Assembly: GCA_038216025.1 (NCBI GenBank)
Contig: JBBQQK010000047.1
Coordinates: forward strand, 1-8,610
Direction: 5' to 3'
Source: JBBQQK01 sp038216025
GTDB lineage: Bacteria > Patescibacteriota > UBA1384 > XYA2-FULL-43-10 > 1-14-0-10-43-13
DNA length: 8,610 nucleotides
In this document: positions 1-4,573 of the stretch, piece by piece
Layout of the letters: each line of letters begins with the position of its first letter
Numbering within the stretch: the stretch's first letter is position 1
The notes under the pieces: generated by a model
Database searches by the model: none
What the model was told of the DNA's origin: nothing
Seen by the model: the letters and a program-made list of their open reading frames with translations, nothing else
Program-made: the position numbers and the translations under genes

Positions 1-2
1 AA

Positions 3-170
3 TCAAAATCTTCGGCTTGGATAAAGAAGAAAAACCACAAGATACCAAAAGGTAGTTTCTGGTGTGTAGGATATTTCGTATCGACTGTAGGGATAAATGA
101 AATAGCCCTAAAAACGTACATCAAGAATCAAGACCGTTTTCGAAAACAAAATTTACAATTACCGCTCTAG
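3..170 (+). pseudogene. 3' end of an IS200/IS605-like Y1 transposase (partial, runs off the window start)
   Basis: An open frame enters from the left edge and ends at TAG 168-170, giving about 55 C-terminal residues. It reads SKSSAWIKKK, then GSFWCVGYFVSTVGIN, then LKTYIKNQ. The W-x(3)-YFVSTVG strand followed by a helix with YIKNQ is the usual end of TnpA/Y1 single-strand transposases. There the helix tyrosine (codon 117-119) would be the nucleophile that attaches covalently to DNA. The HUH motif and N-terminus would lie outside the window, so I cannot tell whether the gene is intact or a remnant. A G/C-rich segment and a strong hairpin follow within 40 nt, as is common at the right ends of these elements. 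The family call rests on pattern recall, not on a search. Confidence 0.6.
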
Positions 171-203
171 TGATAGGGCGTAGCCCGGGTTGATGTGGCG
201 TAA

Positions 204-234
204 AAAACCACCCGTGTTCTAACGGGTGGTTTTT
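204..234. terminator. Strong bidirectional hairpin terminator
   Basis: Perfect 12-bp stem: AAAACCACCCGT at 204-215 pairs with ACGGGTGGTTTT at 222-233 around a 6-nt loop. Runs of A before and T after make it a Rho-independent terminator on either strand. It lies 34 nt after the transposase stop and probably ends that transcript. It could also be part of the element's right-end structure. Confidence 0.8.
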
Positions 235-357
235 ATTTCTAGAAAATAAAAAACGTACCAAACTGGTGAATCTTAGTTCAAAACCGCAACTTTTATTAGA
301 GCAATCGAAAAATAGTATGTTTGAAAAGGCAAAAGCAAAGTATGACATAGTAATAAC

Positions 358-387
358 AAAAAGACAGCTCTCAGAGCTGTCTTTTTT
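358..387. terminator. Strong bidirectional hairpin terminator
   Basis: A 13-bp stem: 358-370 (AAAAAGACAGCTC) pairs with 374-386 around a TCA loop, followed by T. The minus strand also ends in a T run, so it can stop the leftward Fic transcript starting near 1664, which would otherwise run through repeat copy 1. It shares the AACAAAAAnACAG left side with the hairpins at 1821-1842, 3642-3674 and 4216-4244. Confidence 0.8.
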
Positions 388-392
388 CGTAG

Positions 393-470
393 TGAACATG
401 TGCCGAAAAATTATGGAACAACTTCGACACTATCCTTGGTTGGGAGCCGGTACTGAGGGAAATTTATAGA
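393..470 (+). repeat. Dispersed intergenic repeat, copy 1 of 3
   Basis: About 78 nt that align with 2232-2311 and 4250-4330. Shared blocks, in order, are GTGAACATGTGCCGAAAAA, TGGAACAACTT, ACTATCCTTGGTTGGGAGCC and GGTACTGAGGGAAAT. This copy is about 3 nt shorter in the TTTCGA spacer. It starts directly after the terminator at 358-387 and points toward the 3' end of the leftward Fic gene. All three copies lie on the plus strand. I see no reading frame kept between copies, so a structured RNA, promoter-like element or small mobile repeat is more likely than a gene. Confidence 0.75.
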
Positions 471-620
471 ATCTGAGAAGAGGAGAGCAGTGACTCTACG
501 AAACATTAATATATTTAATATTGAGAGCTTTTAGGCATTAAATTCATTTTATTCAAACTGTGCATTCTGCGAAAATGATTGCCATCTTCACAGTAAGACT
601 AGGAATACAAGATGACTTGA
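471..620. other. Gene-poor stretch between repeat copy 1 and the Fic stop
   Basis: No convincing gene or terminator. There is an imperfect AT-rich palindrome near 511-525 and a CTGTG...CACAG pair near 557-594. On the minus strand a short open stretch, about 530-605, reads with plausible composition (EDGNHFRRMHSLN) but is closed by stops at both ends. It could be a coding remnant, but I do not recognise it. Confidence 0.4.
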
Positions 621-1664
621 TTATATAGCATAGTTATCTGCGGCAAACTTAGCTTGATCTATAAATAATTTTTTTGCGTTTCCTAAAATTCCCAGCTCAT
701 AATAAGCAAGTATGGCAAGTTTATAGGTATTTACATCAACAGCTCTAAGTGAAATCGGAAAGCAATCATGAGCAAACAATATGGCATTGGCCAATATTCT
801 GGCTGTTCTCTTGTTTCCATCGTTGAATGGTTGGAGATAGCAAACATAAACAAAAGCAATTAAGGCTTTCTCAAAAACATCATCTTTACTGTTTATTAAT
901 ACACAAAGTCGATTAAGCTCTTCCTCAACTTTAAATTTATTGTCCAAGGGTTGATAAGCACTACCGGTAATCCCCACTAAGCGTTCGCGAAGTCCTTTTT
1001 CCATAAGGTCCTCTGCAAGGATAGCATGAAGATCGATGATAGTGTTTTTTGTAATTCTATTGGTAAAAAGATCCCTATTATCTTCAGCAAATTTTAACGC
1101 ATTTTTATGATTTAAAACCATCTGAGTTTCTTCTTGAGAGCGACCGACAGCAGATACGCCTTGGTTTATAAGCGATTCGGTTTCAAGAAGTGTGTAAGTA
1201 TTGCCTTCAATCTGTGACGATTTCCATGAAAGCTCAACAGCAATCCTTTCTCTCTCTCGCTTTATAATATCCTTTGGAGCCGAAAGCAGCTTCTGATAAA
1301 AAATATTATTGTTCAGAAGAAGTTCTTTTGATTCAATATCGGTGAATAAAGAAATTTTCATAAGTGTATCAAGACGGCTAAAGTCGTAGGCTATTTTTGA
1401 TCTGTTTTCATCGCTAAAAATACCTTCAATTACCTGATTTGATAGATATATATTAATCCGTCCTTTTTGGGTAATTGTGTAGGTAACCGCTCTAGCTTTG
1501 CCTTGTCTTTCAACTAAATTCTTCTCTTCGAGGACATTCAAATCACGCTGTATAGTTCTCTCTGTAACTTCAGCTAACTGCTGTTGTTTCAAAATTTCCG
1601 GCAAAGAGCTGCTAGTTTTAAGTAATGCTATTAGTATTTGTTGCTGTCGTAATGTTAATTCCAT
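621..1664 (-). CDS. Winged-helix Fic-domain protein with catalytic His replaced by Gln
   Basis: A 347-aa protein. Residues about 5-65 form a DeoR/MarR-like winged helix (TERTIQRDLNVLEEKNLV recognition region), a DNA-binding module often fused to Fic domains. The class II inhibitory motif (S/T)xxxE(G/N) is present as S149-SQI-E153-G154. The Fic loop, normally HPFx(D/E)GN(G/K)R, reads Q278-P-F-N-D-G-N-K-R286, so the general base His is Gln (codon CAA, 833-831). Fic enzymes normally transfer AMP or another phosphate-containing group to target hydroxyls, and His is needed in studied members. This protein may therefore be inactive, a repressor only, or a subfamily with other chemistry. The nucleotide-binding D282, N284 and R286 are kept. 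The start is M1 at 1664, 6 nt after a -10 box and without a Shine-Dalgarno. Upstream half-sites suggest autoregulation. Confidence 0.9.
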   Translation of the reverse strand: MELTLRQQQILIALLKTSSSLPEILKQQQLAEVTERTIQRDLNVLEEKNLVERQGKARAVTYTITQKGRINIYLSNQVIEGIFSDENRSKIAYDFSRLDTLMKISLFTDIESKELLLNNNIFYQKLLSAPKDIIKRERERIAVELSWKSSQIEGNTYTLLETESLINQGVSAVGRSQEETQMVLNHKNALKFAEDNRDLFTNRITKNTIIDLHAILAEDLMEKGLRERLVGITGSAYQPLDNKFKVEEELNRLCVLINSKDDVFEKALIAFVYVCYLQPFNDGNKRTARILANAILFAHDCFPISLRAVDVNTYKLAILAYYELGILGNAKKLFIDQAKFAADNYAI

Positions 1665-1670
1665 AAGTAA

Positions 1671-1700
1671 ATTGTACTTTTATTATCCCGACATTGTCAA
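1671..1700 (-). promoter_or_regulatory. Sigma70-type promoter of the leftward Fic gene (leaderless)
   Basis: On the minus strand a perfect -35 TTGACA (1700-1695) is followed by an 18-bp spacer and TACAAT (1676-1671, one mismatch to TATAAT). The -10 ends 6 nt before the ATG at 1664. Transcription would therefore start at or next to the A of the start codon, which fits the absence of a ribosome binding site. Confidence 0.75.
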
Positions 1701-1753
1701 GTATCAATCCCGACATTTTGTCGGGATAATAAAACTTTATGTCGCGATAATTA
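1680..1753. promoter_or_regulatory. Operator array of TGTCGGGATAAT half-sites before the Fic gene
   Basis: There are four related half-sites. Two point left: 1680-1693 (TTATTATCCCGACA) and 1707-1715 (ATCCCGACA). Two point right: 1719-1732 (TGTCGGGATAATAA) and 1740-1753 (TGTCGCGATAATTA, one G-to-C change). The middle pair forms a perfect 9-bp inverted repeat, 1707-1715 with 1719-1727, around TTT. The leftmost site fills the spacer between -35 and -10, so a bound protein would block RNA polymerase. The obvious candidate ligand is the winged helix of the Fic protein itself. This is inference. Confidence 0.7.
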
Positions 1754-1820
1754 TTATTAGAACTAGCATAAGCAGAGCAACAATTATAAGAAAGTGCTTA
1801 ACAACATTAGATCATATAAC

Positions 1821-1842
1821 AAAAAAACAGCTCAGAGAGCTG
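1821..1842 (-). terminator. Intrinsic terminator after GIY-YIG gene 1
   Basis: CAGCTC (1828-1833) pairs with GAGCTG (1837-1842) around AGA. Read leftward the stem is followed by seven T residues, so it ends the transcript of the GIY-YIG gene whose stop is at 1858-1860. It also separates that gene from the Fic operator just downstream. Confidence 0.8.
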
Positions 1843-1857
1843 ATTGTATAGATACGA

Positions 1858-2094
1858 TTATTCCAGGTGTTTGTGTCGAAAGGCTGTGCCTGAGCCGCCT
1901 TTCAGATATTTCTCAAATTCTAATGCTTTTATCTTGTTTTTAAAACAGCAATACCAGTGTAATTTTACTGGTCTCTTGTCTTTGGTAGTTTTGCATTTGC
2001 CTTCATTGTGATCTCTGATTCTATCTTCAAGTCTTGGACTTGTTCCGGTATAAAAACTACCATCACATAATTCGAGCAGGTACACATATTGCAT
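1858..2094 (-). CDS. Small GIY-YIG endonuclease-like protein 1 (YhbQ/UPF0213 type)
   Basis: A 78-aa single-domain protein beginning MQYVYLLELC. GIY-YIG landmarks are visible: Y5 in the first strand, Y15-T16-G17 for the YIG block, R25 in the following helix (EDRIRDH) and E61 in EFEKYLK, the metal-binding Glu of the family. The KRPVKLHWY stretch and the SGTAFRHKHL tail are typical of stand-alone GIY-YIG proteins. Their biological role is poorly known, although nicking or branched-DNA cleavage has been reported for some. I chose M at 2094 rather than the upstream ATG at 2142 because the length then matches the paralogue at 3669-3905 exactly. A TATTAT box (2106-2101) also ends 6 nt before this ATG. 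The extra 16 residues of the longer form are poor in domain features. A terminator follows at 1821-1842. Confidence 0.85.
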   Translation of the reverse strand: MQYVYLLELCDGSFYTGTSPRLEDRIRDHNEGKCKTTKDKRPVKLHWYCCFKNKIKALEFEKYLKGGSGTAFRHKHLE

Positions 2095-2129
2095 AAATAT
2101 ATAATAATAAAAAGTGATCCTTCGCATAA
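2095..2129 (-). promoter_or_regulatory. Putative leaderless promoter of GIY-YIG gene 1
   Basis: Minus-strand TATTAT at 2106-2101 lies 6 nt before the ATG at 2094. This is the same geometry as in the Fic gene at 621-1664 and GIY-YIG gene 2. The -35 region (TTATGC near 2129-2124) is weak, and there is no Shine-Dalgarno. Confidence 0.4.
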
Positions 2130-2191
2130 AGCTACGGACCACATCCTTCTTTTTTTTCTGTTCGGTTTTCTCAATTCCTAAAGTTGGCCTG

Positions 2192-2231
2192 CCATCCGAA
2201 GCTCAAGCTGAAAGCATTGAGCGAAGGATGG
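2192..2231. repeat. Two-part hairpin adjoining repeat copy 2
   Basis: CCATCC (2192-2197) pairs with GGATGG (2226-2231) and GCTCAA (2201-2206) with TTGAGC (2217-2222). The two stems are separated by a symmetric GAA/GAA internal loop, and the apical loop is 10 nt. There is no T run, so it is not a simple terminator. The plan (outer stem, CTTCG/GAAG-type spacer, inner GCTC stem) resembles the hairpins at 3981-4039. Its right arm runs straight into repeat copy 2. Confidence 0.75.
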
Positions 2232-2311
2232 TGGACATGTGCCGAAAAAACTTGGAACACCTTCTTTGATACTATCCTTGGTTGGGAGCCGGTACTAAGA
2301 GAAATATATGA
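2232..2311 (+). repeat. Dispersed intergenic repeat, copy 2 of 3
   Basis: It matches copy 1 closely: GGACATGTGCCGAAAAA, TGGAACACCTT, GATACTATCCTTGG and TTGGGAGCCGGTACT are all present. The longest shared run with copy 1 spans about 24 nt at 2270-2293. It sits between the divergent GIY-YIG gene 1 and the rightward Fic gene, so the element has no fixed relation to neighbouring genes. Confidence 0.75.
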
Positions 2312-2364
2312 CGATGATAAGGGTGATCCTTAGCACAAAATGAGTAATCAATAATCTATAAAAA

Positions 2365-2411
2365 TGATAATATAAAAATCTATATTATCAAATATCACTA
2401 AAATTGATAAT
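2365..2411. promoter_or_regulatory. TGATAAT inverted-repeat operator upstream of the rightward Fic gene
   Basis: TGATAATATA (2365-2374) and TATATTATCA (2381-2390) form a perfect 10-bp inverted repeat around 6 nt. Further TGATAA motifs occur at 2405-2410, just before the -35, and at 2437-2442, entering the -10. The arrangement fits a repressor site bound by the C-terminal winged helix of the Fic protein. The sequence is AT-rich, so chance contributes to the extra half-sites. Confidence 0.55.
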
Positions 2412-2416
2412 AAGGA

Positions 2417-2445
2417 TTGACATATTTGCAAAATATTGATAAAAT
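2417..2445 (+). promoter_or_regulatory. Sigma70-type promoter of the rightward Fic gene
   Basis: Perfect -35 TTGACA (2417-2422), 17-bp spacer and -10 TAAAAT (2440-2445). The predicted start near 2452 leaves a leader of about 20 nt that contains the Shine-Dalgarno AAGGAG (2463-2468), 4 nt before ATG 2473. Confidence 0.8.
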
Positions 2446-2472
2446 TGAACAAGGTAGACTAAAAGGAGTGAA

Positions 2473-3603
2473 ATGGAGAATAATTTTATTGCTGGACACT
2501 ATGTTCAGCAGAATGAGTTTAAAAGTTTTCAGCCGTCCCTTATCAATAGGGATTTTGTGTGGACAGATAAGAAGATTAATACTTTGCTTGAAGACGCAAC
2601 CAGATACTTGGGTGAGTTGAATGCTTATTCGAATCTTATTCCCGATGTTGCCTTCTTCATCAAAATGCATGTTGTAAAAGAAGCGATGACATCCAGTAGA
2701 ATTGAAGGCACAAAAACACAAATTGATGAGGCTCTATTGCCCCGAGAAGAAATTGACCCAGAAAAACGCGACGATTGGTCTGAAGTCCAAAATTATATAA
2801 AAGCAATGAATTCCGCAATAGAAGAACTTGGTAGATTACCTTTATCGACACGGCTTTTAAAAGAAACTCACCATATTTTACTGTCCGGTGTCAGGGGAAA
2901 GTATAAAACACCAGGAGAGATCAGGCATAGTCAAAACTGGATCGGTGGCTCAAATTTGAGTGATGCTTTTTTTGTACCGCCTACTTTTTCAGAATTACCA
3001 GAATTATTAAGCGACCTAGAAAAATTCTGGCACAACAGATCTTTGGAACTACCTAATTTGATAAAGATCGCTATAAGTCATTACCAGTTTGAAACAATCC
3101 ATCCATTTTTAGATGGCAATGGTAGAATCGGAAGACTTTTAATTACATTACAGCTAGTAGAACAAGGTTTTTTGAATAAGCCAACACTCTATCTTTCTGA
3201 TTTTTTTGAAAAAAATAGAAGTTCGTATTACGATTCATTGTCGATGGTGCGAAAGACTAATAATATAGAGCAATGGATTAAATTTTTTCTTAGTGGTGTA
3301 ATACAAACAGCTAAAAATGGCAAGGAGACATTTGAACAAATTGTTGTTCTTCGCCAGAGGTATGAACAAAAAATAATGACTCTTAATGCAAAGGCTAAAA
3401 CTGGGCAAGAATTAATGATGATGTTATTTTCCGATCCCATTGTGAACTTAAACCAAGTTTCAGAAAAAATTAATATTTCATATGCTACAGCAAATCGTTT
3501 AGTCGGTGATTTTGAGAGATTGGGCATTGTCAGGGAAATGACAGGTTTTTCAAGAAACCGCTTATTCGTGATGGATGAGTATCTCAATCTATTCAAAAAA
3601 TAA
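2473..3603 (+). CDS. Class II Fic-domain protein with C-terminal winged helix
   Basis: A 376-aa protein. Residues about 10-95 form the Fic N-terminal region carrying the inhibitory motif S74-SRI-E78-G79. The core domain covers about 105-230 and holds the full catalytic loop H210-P-F-L-D-G-N-G-R218. Residues about 315-374 form a winged helix (LNQVSEKINISYATANRLVGDFERLGIV). Such proteins are predicted adenylyltransferases (AMPylators) whose activity is held down by the inhibitory Glu (E78). The target is unknown. The start at 2473 is fixed by AAGGAG 4 nt upstream and a consensus promoter. Unlike the Fic protein at 621-1664, all key residues are present and the DNA-binding domain is at the other end, so the two are not recent duplicates. 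The inverted repeats upstream suggest autoregulation. Confidence 0.93.
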   Translation: MENNFIAGHYVQQNEFKSFQPSLINRDFVWTDKKINTLLEDATRYLGELNAYSNLIPDVAFFIKMHVVKEAMTSSRIEGTKTQIDEALLPREEIDPEKRDDWSEVQNYIKAMNSAIEELGRLPLSTRLLKETHHILLSGVRGKYKTPGEIRHSQNWIGGSNLSDAFFVPPTFSELPELLSDLEKFWHNRSLELPNLIKIAISHYQFETIHPFLDGNGRIGRLLITLQLVEQGFLNKPTLYLSDFFEKNRSSYYDSLSMVRKTNNIEQWIKFFLSGVIQTAKNGKETFEQIVVLRQRYEQKIMTLNAKAKTGQELMMMLFSDPIVNLNQVSEKINISYATANRLVGDFERLGIVREMTGFSRNRLFVMDEYLNLFKK

Positions 3604-3641
3604 ATCACGTAATTAGTGTTCCATCACTTTATCAGGTTAAA

Positions 3642-3674
3642 TCAAAAAAACAGCCCTGAGAGATGATTTTAAAT
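3642..3674 (-). terminator. Weak hairpin after GIY-YIG gene 2
   Basis: Seven A residues at 3644-3650, then CAGCCCT and AGATG around GAG, then TTTT. The stem is imperfect. It matches the terminator of GIY-YIG gene 1 in position and left-side sequence, but pairs less well. It also lies between the convergent Fic and GIY-YIG genes. Confidence 0.4.
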
Positions 3675-3905
3675 TAAGTGTTTGTTGCGGAAAGCTTTGC
3701 CTGATGACGACTTCAGATAACTTTCAAAGTCTAAAGCAAGTTCTTTCGAATCAAATGCCGAATACCATACTAATTTGACTGGTCTAAATTTGGATGTATG
3801 CGGTACTTTGCCTGATTGATGATACTCCAATCTTTGCTTTAGATCTTCAGTAGATCCTGCATAGTAGTCGCCATTTGAAAGTTTGAGCAAATAAGCGTAA
3901 TACAT
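3669..3905 (-). CDS. Small GIY-YIG endonuclease-like protein 2
   Basis: A 78-aa single-domain protein beginning MYYAYLLKLS. Key positions match protein 1 at the same numbers: Y5, Y15-A16-G17, R25 (KQRLEYH) and E61 (DFESYLK). Aligned by eye without gaps, 39 of 78 residues are identical to the protein at 1858-2094. They are therefore paralogues, but old ones. The ATG at 3905 lies 6 nt after a perfect TATAAT (3917-3912), with no Shine-Dalgarno. Both copies lie beside a rightward or leftward Fic gene and beside hairpin-rich DNA. Function is predicted structure-specific nuclease activity only. The in vivo role is unknown. Confidence 0.88.
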   Translation of the reverse strand: MYYAYLLKLSNGDYYAGSTEDLKQRLEYHQSGKVPHTSKFRPVKLVWYSAFDSKELALDFESYLKSSSGKAFRNKHLI

Positions 3906-3946
3906 GAATTTATTATACTAAAAAGTCCAACTTGGCTAAAGCTGGA
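3906..3946 (-). promoter_or_regulatory. Promoter of GIY-YIG gene 2 with upstream hairpin
   Basis: Minus-strand TATAAT (3917-3912) ends 6 nt before the ATG at 3905, implying a leaderless transcript. The -35 is weak. An inverted repeat, GTCCA (3925-3929) with TGGAC (3942-3946), overlaps the spacer and could be an operator or another of the local GTCCA...TGGAC hairpins. Confidence 0.6.
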
Positions 3947-3968
3947 CAACTTCTTTTTTGCTATCATG

Positions 3969-4076
3969 GGCTCGCCAAGCGTCCAACTTCGCTCTTCGAG
4001 CTACGCTGGACAAACTTCGCTCTTCGAGCTACGCTGGACAAACTTCGCTTTCTTTATATAGTGGCTCGCCAAGCGT
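3969..4076. repeat. 14-bp direct repeats flanking a hairpin-rich stretch
   Basis: GGCTCGCCAAGCGT occurs exactly at 3969-3982 and at 4063-4076. Between them lies the 28-bp tandem repeat. The first copy leads into GTCC, the second into AGCC, each continuing into its own hairpin. Confidence 0.8.
3985..4049. repeat. 28-bp tandem repeat, 2.3 units, each a hairpin
   Basis: Units at 3985-4012 and 4013-4040 are identical, followed by the first 9 nt again at 4041-4049. Each unit has an inner stem GCTC-TTC-GAGC (3991-4001 and 4019-4029). With the preceding base each also has an outer stem GTCCA/TGGAC (3981-3985 with 4007-4011 for the first). There are no spacers of varied sequence, so this is not a CRISPR array. 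Confidence 0.85.
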
Positions 4077-4095
4077 AGCCACAATTTATTGTGGC
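4061..4095. repeat. Two competing hairpins
   Basis: GTGGCT (4061-4066) can pair with AGCCAC (4077-4082). GCCACAAT (4078-4085) can pair perfectly with ATTGTGGC (4088-4095) around TT. The two share 4078-4082 and exclude each other, a layout that can act as a switch if transcribed. No ligand or downstream gene links it to a known riboswitch. Confidence 0.6.
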
Positions 4096-4101
4096 GAAGT
4101 T

Positions 4102-4197
4102 TGGTGGAGGTGAGGGGAGTCGGTCACGCATAAAAATCTGGTGATTTTTTGCTCGACCCCGGCTCGGCCTACCCGGCCTGCGCCTTGCAACTCCCTC
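4102..4197 (-). other. Large folded intergenic element with a tRNA/tmRNA-like 3' end
   Basis: On the minus strand, 4122 down to 4102 reads like the last 21 nt of a tRNA-Leu or tmRNA: end of a T-loop (CGACT), T-stem (CCCCT), acceptor (CACCTCC), then A and CCA. No matching 5' acceptor or normal T-arm follows. Instead GAGGGGAGT (4112-4120) can pair with ACTCCCTC (4190-4197) with one bulge. Alternatively GGGG and TCG (4114-4117, 4120-4122) can pair with CGACCCC (4154-4160). Inside lies a hairpin, GCA 4128-4130 plus AAAAATC 4132-4138 with GATTTTTTGC 4143-4152. The segment 4151-4187 is much richer in G+C than its surroundings. It could be an RNA element, a tRNA-derived fragment or an attachment-site scar. 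Confidence 0.45.
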
Positions 4198-4215
4198 TTC
4201 AGCATCTTAATCAAC

Positions 4216-4244
4216 AAAAAAACAGTCCATAGGACTGGTTTTTT
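4216..4244. terminator. Bidirectional terminator between the folded element and repeat copy 3
   Basis: CAGTCC (4223-4228) pairs with GGACTG (4232-4237) around ATA, with A7 before and T6 after one G. Read leftward it can end the Xre-type regulator transcript starting near 4565 after it has passed through repeat copy 3. This repeats the layout seen at 358-387 and repeat copy 1. Confidence 0.75.
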
Positions 4245-4249
4245 AGTTG

Positions 4250-4330
4250 GTGGACAGGGACGAAAAAACATGGAACACCTTTTTCGAGATTATACTAGGG
4301 TGGGAGCCAATATTACGGCAAATCAGTGCG
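4250..4330 (+). repeat. Dispersed intergenic repeat, copy 3 of 3
   Basis: The most divergent copy. GTGGACAGGGACGAAAAAAC, ATGGAACACCTTTTTCGA, TATACTAGGGTGGGAGCC and an ending near CAAAT match the order of blocks in the other two. TATACT here (TATCCT in copies 1 and 2) resembles a -10 box, with ATGGAA or TTGGAA 15 nt upstream as a possible -35 in all three copies. Transcription would start around the GGGAGCC block. The copy lies downstream of the convergent Xre gene stop. Confidence 0.7.
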
Positions 4331-4352
4331 TTAGAAGACGATAAAAATGATG

Positions 4353-4565
4353 CTAATTTATCTCAATAGTCTTGATATTGAGCGCTTTTGCGATGCGGTA
4401 AACCTTATCAAAAGATGTATTTACTTCGCCACGTTCGATTTGGGCATAATAGTTTGCATTGATGCCGGCGGCATTAGCAACTTCCGATTGCTTAAGTCTG
4501 GCAATTTCCCTTGCATTCTTGAACTGATTTCCGAGATCAATCAAAATTTTTTCATCTGTAATCAT
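4353..4565 (-). CDS. Small Xre-family helix-turn-helix regulator
   Basis: A 70-aa protein starting MITDEKILID. Residues about 8-65 are a complete Cro/C1-type HTH: LGNQFKNAREIARLKQSEVA, then AAGINANYYAQIERGEVNTS as turn and recognition helix, then FDKVYRIAKALNI. There is no extra domain, as in antitoxin-like or prophage-like repressors. I prefer the ATG at 4565 to the upstream ATG at 4595 because TATATT (4579-4574) ends 8 nt before it. The extra residues (MSQDLLYYRH) would also read through that promoter. It is divergent from the PLD-type operon and separated from it by 77 nt containing an 11-bp direct repeat, so it probably controls that operon and itself. There is no Shine-Dalgarno. A terminator follows at 4216-4244. 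Confidence 0.87.
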   Translation of the reverse strand: MITDEKILIDLGNQFKNAREIARLKQSEVANAAGINANYYAQIERGEVNTSFDKVYRIAKALNIKTIEIN

Positions 4566-4573
4566 ATGACGGT

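Noticed and set aside
121..399. Minus-strand open frame of 92 codons
   Set aside because: It runs through two strong terminator hairpins and opposite the transposase 3' end; its residues reflect those structures.
266..469. Plus-strand open frame whose segment KYDIVITKRQLSEL resembles YDAILTRSQLEQV in the unknown PLD partner
   Set aside because: The ITKRQLSEL part is simply the translation of the terminator at 358-387, and a similar peptide arises from the hairpin at 1821-1842. The likeness is probably chance, although it is striking.
1498..1851. Plus-strand open frame of 117 codons
   Set aside because: Antisense to the start of the Fic gene and crossing its operator array and a terminator; no protein-like features.
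2095..2142. Longer N-terminus for GIY-YIG protein 1 starting at 2142
   Set aside because: It adds 16 residues not found in the paralogue and reads through the likely -10 box.
3228..3608. Minus-strand open frame of 126 codons opposite the second Fic gene
   Set aside because: It is fully antisense to a well-supported gene with intact motifs and has no promoter or ribosome binding site of its own.
3985..4049. Possible CRISPR array (28-bp repeat)
   Set aside because: The units are directly adjacent with no spacers, number only two and a fraction, and there are no cas genes.
4102..4197. Functional tRNA or tmRNA gene on the minus strand
   Set aside because: Only the 3' acceptor and part of the T-arm fit; no 5' acceptor strand, D-arm, anticodon arm or tag-peptide frame can be placed.
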